A stretch of DNA of 64,000 bases from Chaunax sp. Z400 (lineage: Eukaryota; Chordata; Actinopteri; Lophiiformes; Chaunacidae). The stretch is from positions 4,011,501 through 4,075,500 of the forward strand of contig CM075202.1 in NCBI GenBank assembly GCA_037577475.1. Reading direction: 5' to 3'. The position numbers were made by a program, and so were the translations under genes. This document shows positions 1 through 9,870 of the stretch, one piece after another. A model generated the notes under the pieces. It saw nothing but the letters and a program-made list of their open reading frames with translations. It was not told the origin of the DNA and made no database searches. Every line of letters begins with the position of its first letter. The stretch's first letter is position 1.

Positions 1-599
1 GAGCTGTTAAAGCTGTGATCATTTTCTTTTTGTCTTCACCGAAGCCAAATATATCCAAACGATGGACACGTTATTCTTTTAAGGTATAAGCTCCTCTGGC
101 TGAGACTGATTTATTGGGTTACTGTTTGCGCTCGTGTCATGCAACTTGCATGAGTGAACACAGACTAATGTCAGTTGGTCCGGATAAACGACTGATCATG
201 ACGTAGTAATTTTTTTTCAGGATTGATTTTTTTCGGTTGATCCAACTCTAGATCAAGGAGATAATTCCTATTGCTTTATTTCAATATATGCAAGTTGGCA
301 TATCTGACATCGTTATAAGTACTGACCACAGCACATTGCTGCAAATAGTCTGATCCAAGTTAACAACCAATAATATACATTGAGGGAAATGAAAATTTAT
401 ATCACACTACTCAGAGAGGTGTGTAAATTACTGGGGGGAGTGTACACTGAAAAAAAGGGTTTGTTAAATTTACTTCGAGTTGTTGCACAAAATAATTTTA
501 TCTAGATCCAGATACATTATAAAAATTGAGTTTAAGCAAAGTACTTTGTTCTGGAGGCAGCAGGGTTTTCACCCTTTTTGGTAAGATGCTGTTGCATCA

Positions 600-777
600 T
601 GGTGGAGGGGTGGTTAGCACTGTTGCCCCACATCAAGAGGGTTCTGGGTTTGAATCCTGACCTGGGACCTTTATGTGTGGAGTTTGTGTGTTCTCTCTAT
701 GTCTGCATGGGTTCTCCAGCTTCTTCCCACAGTCCACAAACATACCATGTGGGTGAATTGGTGACTCTAAATTGAGC
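600..777 (+). repeat. SINE-like teleost repeat (family A), 5' part
   Basis: The stretch begins with a degenerate gene-like opening (GGTTAGCACTGTTGCC). It continues with a tRNA box-B-like GGTTCTGGGTTTGAATCC, a TGTGGAGTTTGTGTGTTCTC segment, a CCCACAGTCCACAAACAT segment, and GGTGACTCTAAATTGAG. The same ordered blocks recur at 10962, 14046, 29112, 48253 and 48666. I know this pattern as a very common fish short retroelement, usually ending in a GGATGGATGG tail that is missing here. Confidence 0.7.
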
Positions 778-889
778 TAATATCATTATAGATATAGTTT
801 AAAATGACTATTAAAGAATAAGCACATTCTCATTAACAACATAATTTCATATTGCGTTGAAATGACTTCAAATCAATAAAACAGCAGAA

Positions 890-2160
890 ATCTTTCTGTC
901 AAATCCTCTGAACAGCAGATTCTAGGTTCATCATTGGACTCCTTGACTTTAAATATTGCTCCTTCTCCAATAAAACAGTCCTAGAATCCTTTGCTTTCAC
1001 ACACTTGGACATTACACAGCAGCTGTCAGCCAGGCCATGTGGACTAAAAGCCGGACGGAGTAACGGAGGGAGGTGGGAGGAACCAGCGCTGTGTTTGAGT
1101 GCCTGAATAAACAATCATGGGGTCGTCTGGAGTTTGAGGTGTCTGTGACTGAGAATTGATGGGGTCTGCGGGTCCACATCTGAGACAGAGATGGGATATA
1201 ATTTGTGGGAAATACGGGATCATAGTCGACTTTTAACGTAACATCTTTGGGCGTCACCCCTTGAAATGCTCGATGCTCTCAAGTGGACAAGAATCACAGT
1301 TTGCCGGGTCGTCTAATGATGTCTTTGGCCTGACGCAGCCGGAGATGAAAGCGAGGCATGCTGGGAAGAAGCAGAGTGGGCCGCTGCTCAAAGACATCCT
1401 GTACCAAACTGATGACATGATCAGTGTTTATTTGCACTGTTATACAGAACATTCTCGGATTTGCGTGGAATTTCAGAGACGCAGATAGAAGTGACGTCAC
1501 GCCGGGACGGTGGCTCAGACCACCTGTATGCTGCAGAAGTAAGCTGGCCATATACGGCTGGTTCTGTGTCACACCTCTGAACACACTTCAGCTTCTCACA
1601 AGGAATATGTTTATCAACCACTACAGTGATGCACACAGTCCTCTTAGTGGAGCGGTGAATTATTACAAGAGCTCCGGTCTGCTCCAATAGGACTTTCTAA
1701 ATTATTGCTGATGTGGGGAAAATTTCTGCTTGTATTTCAAACTTAAACGTTCACTTTTCTTTGTTTTCTTATATAAAAGTTATTTCCTCCTGAATGTGTG
1801 TATTCTATATTTCCATGAAGTGCAGTGCAATTATTTCTCTTTCAAGGTTATATTTTCCTCTTTCATCGCATAACTTTTTACGATCTTTGTTTGATTCGAC
1901 TTAAACGTCTCTAAACAGCGACCTCATACCTTTCCACTGACTATGAATGTGTATGGAAGCACACATGACCCGCAAAACAACACAATTTCAAATTTCTTAC
2001 CACGTTTGAAAGACTTTTTTACAACAGTCTCCGCTTTCAAAGCGAGGTAACGGCGGACAGCAAGAACGACGTAATGTGACGTCACATGGTCACATGTTAT
2101 GAAAACCGTTTACTTTATGGATACCTGAACAAATCAGGTTTACAATGGAAATCATCATTC
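890..2160. other. Non-coding stretch with two CRE palindromes
   Basis: No gene is recognised. Overlapping short frames are open on both strands between about 1000 and 1690, but none resembles a known protein. Two full TGACGTCA cAMP-response-element palindromes occur at 1492-1499 and 2077-2084. The second sits in a 14-bp perfect palindrome, ATGTGACGTCACAT (2074-2087). Confidence 0.45.
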
Positions 2161-2162
2161 TC

Positions 2163-2877
2163 AAAACACAACAATAGATGGCAGCAAAACACAACGATAG
2201 ATAGCAGCTAAACACAACGATAGATAGCAGCTAAACACAACGATAGATAGCAGCTAAACACGACGATAGATGGCAGCAAAACACAACAATAGATGGCAGC
2301 TAAACACGACGATAGATGGCAGCTAAACACGACAATAGATGGCAGCAAAACACGACGATAGATGGCAGCTAAACACGACAATAGATGGCAGCTAAACAGG
2401 ACGATAGATGGCAGCAAAACACGACAATAGATGGCAGCAAAACGCGACAATAGATAGCAGCAAAACACGACAATAGATGGCAGCAAAACACAACAATAGA
2501 TAGCAGCAAAACACGACAATAGATAGCAGCAAAACGCGACAATAGATGGCAGCAAAACACGACAATAGATGGCAGCAAAACACAACAATAGATAGCAGCA
2601 AAACACGACAATAGATGGCAGCTAAACACAACAATAGATAGCAGCAAAACACGACAATAGATAGCAGCAAAACGCGACAATAGATGGCAGCAAAACGCGA
2701 CAATAGATGGCAGCAAAACGCGACAATAGATGGCAGCTAAACACAACAATAGATAACAGCAAAACACAACAATAGAAAACAGCAAAACACAACAATAGAT
2801 AGCAGCAAAACACAACAAGAATAAGCAGCAAAACACGACAATAGATAGCAGCAAAACATAATAGATAGCAGCAAACA
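2163..2877. repeat. 23-bp minisatellite, about 31 units
   Basis: The unit is close to TAGATGGCAGCAAAACACGAC plus AA, spaced 23 bp (for example at 2175, 2198, 2221, 2244 and 2267). Variable positions are GATGG/GATAG, CAGCA/CAGCT and ACACAA/ACACGA/ACGCGA. The left third mostly carries CAGCTAAAC, the middle mostly CAGCAAAAC, and the right end has irregular units. The minus strand is free of stops in all three frames through most of the array, giving Cys/Leu/Ile-rich translations that I regard as artefacts of the repeat. Confidence 0.95.
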
Positions 2878-3829
2878 GGTGTAATGTTAGTTTTTGTTAG
2901 TTGCCCTTTTTGATGCTGTCTAATGAAAGGATTTTCTGGCACCCTTAGGGCTCTAATAGTGTTTAGATCTAAAATTAATCCTCTGCACATACATTTTATA
3001 GTCATCATCAAGTCAAGTTCATTTAGAAAGCATCATTTAAGGTTCACTCGGGGGATTTGAGTGGGAAGTGCTTTACACACAATTTAACAACCGTTTTCAA
3101 TCCATTGGAACAATTCTGTTTAAGCTGCTCATCATTTTTTTAATATATATTATCTGAAAATTGATGTATTTAGTAACATTAGAAAGATTTAGGTTAGAAC
3201 AATTTAGAACACGAAGGTGCACAGCATGTGTCAAAAACCAGAAAAATCAAAGACGGATTGACAAAAGAGTGATGTTGCATAAAAAAAGAGTCATGCATAA
3301 CATCAAACCGAATGTAATTAGTGACATGATGACATGAGATTTTGTACTTTCATTAAACCTGTGCAAACGTGCAAAGACAACAGAATCCTACTGTTTTCAG
3401 TAGGACTCTTTTTCTCTGTTTTCTGTTTTCTCTCAGTCTGGTGTGAAAACCTTGCACCACACACACCGACGATGGTATTGTGCGTCGTGGGGCTGGTTTT
3501 TCTCTGGGGTGCAGAGATGTCTGAGGAAATTATCTGTCACCACTGCAACAGAGAGCAATGCTGCCACCAGCATTCCCGTTACCGAGTCCACATCCTGAGC
3601 GTCTTCCTCTCCAGAGACTCTGTGGAGACTTTCCATCTCGTTAGATATACTGTATGTATAAATAACATGCCGTGTTTCACCATCCCAGCCCCGCTGGTGT
3701 GTATATACTGACATCTGAAAACACATATTTCACCTTTGTGGTCTTTTGTTTGCATCTTGTGTACAATTGAGTGTATTTCTGGTCACACACGTGCTCCAAC
3801 AGTGTCCTGATAAATTAGCCTCTGATAAA

Positions 3830-4060
3830 TCCACTGCCTCTTTGAGAACCCTGCCCCTCTGGGTGCCCTCATTAGGCGAGGTGATGCTCTTGACTGACTC
3901 ATCTTATTGGTAAAATCATGCCTGGTAATCAATGAAAATTAATTGACCGAGAGCTGGAGCCCTAAACGGCACACTATGACTTTCTTTGATGTATTTTCAA
4001 AGCCTGATTTAATCCCTGCCTAATTAATCGGTATAATGAAGACTTTGGATGCAGTAGGTG
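3830..4060. promoter_or_regulatory. Candidate conserved non-coding element in kcnk3 intron 1
   Basis: The composition is balanced, non-repetitive and unlike the AT-rich, repeat-laden flanks. It contains homeodomain-type cores (AAAATTAATTG near 3937, CCTAATTAATCGG near 4018), TATTGGTAAAATCATG, and no coherent reading frame. This is pattern judgement only; no alignment was available. Confidence 0.25.
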
Positions 4061-5278
4061 AAAGGAAATGTATACACTGAGCTGCCATCATTAAAGAGAC
4101 ATGCTAGTAATCACTGCACCACAAATGATTTTATTTGCATAATTTCTATTTATACAGATGAAAGATGTTAAAATGAATATGAAAGGAAAATTGTAAAATG
4201 CTCTATATGGTAATGTCTCCAGATTACAAAATAAATGATAGATGTAAGGGGATATTTCTCACCTATGTGAAATGATTTTTGAATCAGAACTAGCCTGTTG
4301 CTAAAGGCTGTGGTGTAAATGACTGGCAGTGAATTATGATTCCTAATGAGAGGCAGCAGTGAGGAGGGAATGAGAGCTCAGAGTGTGGTGCACCTGTGTT
4401 CTGCTGACATTTACAAGCCTCCCCTGCTTGCTGGTTTTGCCTAATAAGCCTTTTAAAGGCTCTTACTGCTTTTCAATGTTATGCAATTTTCATATTTTCT
4501 TTCACATGATAATTACAGAAATGAGGTTCAGGAGACAATCAACACCGGGTTGCAGCAAAAATCTTTGATGCTCCTTTTATACGTACACTAATCCTTAAAC
4601 AAATTGAGAGAGGGAGTTAATTTTAGAGGGTACTGCTGTTTCCTCAGGGAAGAACTAATAGTTTGTAATTTCCCTGATGATCTTTTCCCCATCTATCCGT
4701 TAAATATGCAGTTACAGCTGCACGTGTTCATCAAATGCTTCACTGTCAGACAAGGAGTATGAGCTTCTTCAGGTGTCAATCAAACCTCTCTGGTCCACTG
4801 TTTTTGTCACCTTTGAAAGCGGTGAGGCTGCATGTTCCCTCCGCCAGTGGCGATGACTGTACTCCATGTAAGCAGAGAGAGTGGTGGCTTCATCTCCTGT
4901 GTGCCAAGACGGGTCGCCGAGACGTCCTGTCTCATGATAACTTTGTCTTTGTTACGGGGAGTGGGAGAGGAGAGGAGAGGCGAGGGGAGAGGGAGGACGA
5001 GCTCGTCATGCAGGCCTCACCGCTCGCTCACACGGCGATGGGACCGCTGACCTTGTCGCCTCCGGCTCCTGCGTCTATTGTTGACGAGTGATGCTGTCAC
5101 TCCGGTCGTCCCCTTGTCTCGATAAGCGGTTCCCTGCTGCTGACAGCTGTTGACAAGGTAACAGCTCAGCCTTTATGCTCACCTGAACACATCACTGAAC
5201 AATGCTCATTCTGGAACCAATGCTTAAAACTGAGAGGCTCAGTCCTTCCCTTAGAATTAAGAAGTTCATGTAACAGTA

Positions 5279-5355
5279 TAGGGTTGGGCATCGTTTGGAT
5301 TTGAATGATTCTGATTCAGTTCTTGCTGATTCTCGATTCTGGTTCTTTCAGGGGC
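5279..5355 (+). mobile_element. hAT-like non-autonomous transposon terminus
   Basis: It starts TAGGGTTGGGCATCGTTTGG and runs into repeated GATTCTGATT / GATTCTCGATTCTGG blocks. That is the terminus I recognise from widespread hAT-type fish elements. No matching opposite terminus was found nearby, so it is a fragment. Confidence 0.45.
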
Positions 5356-5689
5356 AAAGTTAAAACAGGCCACATGCTTATTTCACAGAAGAAAAATGTA
5401 TTTAATAAAACCTTTATACAAGCCATTCTCTATAAGGACTGTATCGTTCATTATGAATATTTTTTTTGTCTATTTTTATATGATCTTCAGAGAATGATTC
5501 ATGCTTTTATTACTTTCCATCTGGAATATTTGTAATGCAGGGTTAACATGCCAAAACGTGATTGCACAGCTTCAGTGTGTTTGAAAGGCAGCCGGCAGAC
5601 TTTAAACCAAAAATCACGAGAGCATGATCATATGTCCTATTTTAGCCTCCCTTCACTGCCTGCCTGTGCATTATTGATTGATTTTAAAA

Positions 5690-5990
5690 TATTACCAACC
5701 TTCTGGAACAGCTTACCTAAAAGCTTCACTGTAGGCTTTTACATCATCGCTCAGAACTTACACCATATGACCTTTACTTCATTTATAATGATTCATTATA
5801 TTTGCCTCTTATTTTACCTGTTATTTTTGATGTGCAACTTTTATCCATCATTCTTCCAACTACTTCGGATTGTTTTTATTTTATGTTATTTGTTGACTGT
5901 GAATTGGACTGTTTCTTTTATTTGCCCTTCTTTCAGTTCGTTTGTTTTGAAAGGTTCAGTATATATAAAGTTGGTTTATTATTTCTACTT
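5690..5990 (+). mobile_element. Possible LINE 3' remnant
   Basis: A short open stretch at about 5695-5730 reads FWNSLPKSF. This resembles the LWNSLP motif near the C-terminus of L2-type LINE reverse transcriptases. T-rich sequence resembling a LINE 3' UTR follows. It is very degraded and the call is tentative. Confidence 0.25.
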
Positions 5991-6069
5991 GACATTTCTG
6001 ACCTAAACATTGAGAGGTCCCAGGTAATTTGGTGATGTTCATTTGAGGGGGCAGTATAGAGGTACGTCA

Positions 6070-6560
6070 TAGGTCATCAATGGGGCAGAAAATCTGTAAT
6101 AAATCAGCTACTAAGTACTTGTCAGTCATCTCTACATCATCAGAATATGGGATAAATTTATTTGTGGGGATAAAACTAACGATATGGAATGCTGCTAAGA
6201 ACCACAGTGTCTCTTTGCTCCAGGTTTTTCCTTTCACAAGGAGATACATCAGTTTTAATGGCTCTCCTTTTGGCGGCACTACTGAGAGACCTTTGAACAG
6301 ATTTGGCACCAGACAGACAGATGGCTCAACCCCATGGATCAGTGTGACAATAAAACCAGAGCCCAAAGAATTAAATCAAGCCTCGGAGTAATTACATTCA
6401 ATGTATTGGTCAACCTTTTCCATTCGCCGATCCCTTTGTTATCGCAGACATCATCTCTCAGCTCCTGTGCTCGACTGGTCCATGTGTGGCGAACGATGTC
6501 ACGTACGAGGGCGCCGCGTCCTGTGGGACAATAAGAGTTAGACGATGACGTGATGAGACA
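6070..6560. promoter_or_regulatory. Candidate conserved non-coding element in kcnk3 intron 1
   Basis: This unique-sequence block of about 490 bp has open frames of about 100 codons on both strands and no protein resemblance. It contains ATAAATTTATTTGTGG, GGATAAAACTAACGATATGG and GGAGTAATTACATTCAATGT, and its complexity is higher than the flanks. It could be an intronic enhancer; that is inference only. Confidence 0.25.
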
Positions 6561-6998
6561 GAGGGTTGACATTTAACCTGAAATGTGCCAGAAAGAAGCT
6601 GAAATCCATCCCAAAAAAATGCACGAGTGCATTCAGAAGTCAGGAGGAGTCATGCCATATCTGAAATAGACTGGTAGTGAACGCTTGGTCGTATTCTCCA
6701 CATGTCCAGTTCCATAACAGCTGATGTAACTGATTATACAGTAAGTCTATATAGCAAGTGGTTCATCAGTTATGTCAAATGAATAAAAATCTCCTCCTTC
6801 AAACTTTGACATGACATGTTTTTTGTGGCAAGAAGCTGCTTTGTGGAGGTTTTTAGAAATTCTTCTTTGGAGCAGTTAGTGAAGCGCGCACAAACCGCAC
6901 TGCTGATTTTTCACATTGTGCTGTAGGGGTTTTATAGTATTAAGATTCAAAGGGTTGCAGGACAAAAGAGGGGTTTTATTGCACTTGCAAAATGAGCA

Positions 6999-7160
6999 CC
7001 ATTTTTTTTTTTTTTTTTTGCAACACACCTTCTGCTGTCTTGTTTCTTCAGTCTGGTGAAATGTAGAGGAATAATAAGGTGCAAATGTACTCATTAGTTG
7101 AGCCACTCTGCAGAGACCAACTGTCAATGAATTATTCAAGCTCTCTCTCTCTCTCTCTCC
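6999..7160. repeat. Poly-T run and (CT)n microsatellite
   Basis: A T-run of nearly 20 bases lies around 7001-7019, and a pure CT repeat lies at 7141-7159. Both are just upstream of the kcnk3 acceptor region. Confidence 0.85.
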
Positions 7161-7408
7161 CATACATGACATCAATACTTGGCAATTCCTGCCAGCACAC
7201 TGCTGCGCATCTTCAGTTTCATTCTGCATTTGTGAAACAAGTCTGAGTTTATCAAGTCCTGCTCAAAGAATACAAATCATTCTGTCTACTCCAGGTCTGA
7301 CTATCTTGCCACCCTCTAGCCTTCTGTTCTCAGACCCCTGTCCTCTGCTCTGTAGATTTAATTAGTTCTGCCCCAGTAACCCTGCTACTATCTCCTTCTT
7401 ATCCTCAG

Positions 7409-8328
7409 GATATGGCCATGCAGCCCCCAGCACGGATGGAGGGAAGGTGTTCTGCATGCTCTACGCCCTCCTTGGCATCCCTCTCACCTTGGTCATGTTC
7501 CAGAGCGTTGGTGAGCGGATCAATACATTTGTCAGGTATCTGCTCCACCGCCTGAAGAAGTGTCTTGGCATGAGGCGCACTGAGGTCTCCATGGTCAACA
7601 TGGTGACCATCGGCTTCATATCCTGCATGAGTACACTGTGCGTGGGGGCGCTGGCCTTCTCCCACTTTGAAGGATGGAGCTTCTTTCATGCTTTCTACTA
7701 CTGCTTCATCACGCTCACCACCATTGGCTTCGGGGACTATGTAGCGCTGCAGAATGAGCATGCTCTGCAGACCAAGCCGGAGTACGTGGCCTTCAGCTTC
7801 ATCTACATCCTGACGGGCCTGGCTGTGATCGGAGCCTTCCTCAACTTGGCGGTGCTGCGGTTCATGACCATGAACGCTGAGGACGAGAAGCGGGATGCTG
7901 AGCAGAGGGCTCTCCTCGCTCACAACGGTCAGGCGGGTGGACACATTCACTGTTCGGTAGACCCGGCTTCCTCCTCCTCCACGCCGTCTGGCTGCGGCGG
8001 AGGGAGCGCGGTCGGAGGTAATGGTGGAGGGTCGGCGAGCCGGGGTCTACGTAACGTTTACGCCGAGGTACTCCATTTCCAATCCATGTGCTCCTGCCTT
8101 TGGTACAAGAGTAGGGAGAAGCTGCAATACTCCATACCCATGATCATCCCACGTGACCTCTCCACCTCGGACACCTACATGGAGCAGGGGGAGGCTTTCT
8201 CCAACCCCCTGCACTCTAACGGCTGTGTGTGCAGCCTGCAGTGCCACTCGGGCATCAGCTCAGTTTCCACTGGTCTGCACAGCATTAACACCTACAGGAG
8301 ACTCAATAAACGCAGAAGCTCCATTTAA
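7409..8328 (+). CDS. kcnk3: KCNK3 / TASK-1 two-pore-domain K+ channel, last coding exon (partial gene)
   Basis: This exon encodes the C-terminal 305 residues of an acid-sensitive background K+ channel that sets resting membrane potential at the plasma membrane. The acceptor is TTATCCTCAG at 7399-7408. The first two bases complete a split Gly, then YGHAAPSTDGGK follows, so pore 1 is TIG|YG and keeps the extracellular pH-sensor His (H98 of human). Next come TM2 (FCMLYALLGIPLTLVMFQ), TM3, pore helix 2 with filter TTIGFGD, TM4, and VLRFMTMNAEDEKRDAE, the halothane/X-gate region. The cytosolic tail has a Ser/Gly-rich insert, RNVYAEVLHFQSMCSCLWYK and a C-terminal KRRSSI, close to the 14-3-3-binding RRSSV of mammals. 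The tail and AEDEKRDAE fit KCNK3 better than KCNK9. The a/b teleost paralogue cannot be told. Stop TAA is at 8326-8328. Exon 1 is outside the window. Confidence 0.95.
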
Positions 8329-9870
8329 ACCAGCAGGACCTCACGTGTAAAGGCAAAGTCCTACTTGTCTGCATCATGTGGTGAGGGAGGGCCCTTCCAC
8401 TCTTACACTAGATGAGCTGGTGACATCAGGGTTGACAAAACTCCAGTCCTAAAGAGGCGCAGTATTCCTGATGGTACTGAAGGAGCTGGTGCTGCAGCCT
8501 CCGGACTCCAGCTGTTAGCTAAGCACAAACATTTAGGACTAACATCATTACTGATGGACATGAGAATTGTTGCTAATGCTAAATCATTCATTATAACTAT
8601 GAAACTGATAAGAGAAATATGTGCAGCTCACCCTGCATGTCTGAATTCTAATGTTAAATATCATAACATTTAATTCAGTATTTTCTTTGTTCATAAGGCA
8701 GAATTTCAAGTTTTAATATGAAAAGGGACAAAGTACACTGTGACTTATGTTTTTAAGAGGGACTGGGGTGTGATGTTGTATATAAAGCCCCGTCTAAGAG
8801 ATATTTTATTGAATAGTCTTCTATCCACTTTTTTCCAAAAGGAATCTTTTGGTTGTAAGTATTAAACTCACTTCAGTGAAATTAAATCTGTATATATTTG
8901 GACACTGGTAGGAGTTCTAGAGGGAAAGCCTTTTTTTTCTTTTTTCGATGGACATTTTCATCTTCTCCTTTGTGTCTCCAGCCAAACGTTCTGATCTGTT
9001 TCATCTTTTTTTTTCCTTCCATGGGAGAACTCACACTGACTTTGAATTAAATGACTGATTGTTTGGATTGAGAATGATTGAACAGGTTTCATCTAAATGT
9101 CTTGTTTAAGGACGGGACACGGGGATCAGGTTTGTGACCACTGGGCCGACCCTTTCAGACCTCGCTATTGTATTTTGTAGAAATCACTCTGAATTTAATT
9201 TTCAACTTTCCTTCCTGTAGATCAAACTATTTTATTTACTTGTTGCTCATCATATGTTTTCATACAGCACAGCTATATTCTGATAGTTTAACTAAGAGCA
9301 TGTGAACTCACTCTGTGCATAGAGTCATATCTTATTCACTGCTGCACCTTAGAAGACTGGTGTATTTGCTTTAGGACACTGGAATTCAGTGCACTTTTAT
9401 TTTATTTTTTATTTAATGGAATCACCTTATGTTTTGTAAATGAATAATTCTTTCTTGTGTTATCAGTCTGAGATGTTTGACTTGTTATTAATGACTGAGA
9501 CTAATATCAGTACACCTCACTAATAAATGGCCTCAGAATTTGCACCTCATGCACTTATAGGGGGTCTTTGCTCCATCCCCACCTAAACACACTTGATTTA
9601 GCCAACTGAGGTCTTTATGCAGTGTTTGCTCTTGTTTTAGACTAATGTAGGACTGTTCTTATGTTTATTTTATTTTTTTTAGCTTTATTTTACAACATTT
9701 CTCAACATTTTAGTCCTATAACATTCATTTCAGTTAGATTTTCATCTTCTTTTCTACTGGAACATTCTTATTAGCTGCCTGTTGACTTTGGGACTGCATT
9801 GGTTCTGTGTGTGGCTATACATTTACAGTATGTTTTTTCTTTAATCATAATAAAATATGATTTAATTTAA
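8329..9870 (+). other. kcnk3: kcnk3 3' UTR (inferred)
   Basis: Non-coding and T-rich, directly after the stop codon. Canonical AATAAA signals are at 9522-9527 and 9849-9854. The second, AATAAAATATG, is the more likely distal site and would give a 3' UTR of about 1.5 kb. Transcript ends are not visible from sequence. Confidence 0.6.
9849..9854 (+). terminator. kcnk3: AATAAA polyadenylation signal, probable distal kcnk3 site
   Basis: AATAAA occurs in a T/A-rich context at the end of a long stop-proximal non-coding tract. An alternative AATAAA lies upstream at 9522-9527. Confidence 0.5.

Larger units (their letters stand above)
1..7408 (+). other. kcnk3: Probable 3' part of kcnk3 intron 1 (non-coding)
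   Basis: No exon can be supported here. The exon at 7409 starts inside the first-pore TIGYG motif with a split Gly codon, so one intron must precede it. In mammals KCNK3 has two coding exons and the first encodes about 94 residues with TM1, the extracellular cap and pore helix 1. No reading frame in this stretch encodes that segment, so exon 1 should lie upstream and this stretch should be intron. It contains a 23-bp minisatellite, SINE-like and hAT-like fragments, and two stretches that look like conserved regulatory DNA. These have their own entries. Confidence 0.7.

Noticed and set aside
600..777. tRNA-like box-B sequences as possible tRNA genes
   Set aside because: The same block recurs at least six times with shared non-tRNA flanks and no cloverleaf. 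It is a dispersed SINE-like repeat.
2208..3011. Long Cys/Leu-rich minus-strand frames, apparently multi-pass membrane proteins
   Set aside because: They are translations of a 23-bp minisatellite that happens to lack stop codons on that strand. All three frames give the same kind of product.
7405..7950. 181-codon open frame antisense to kcnk3
   Set aside because: It is the complement of the well-identified TASK-1 coding exon. Its residues follow the antisense of conserved codons and it resembles no protein.
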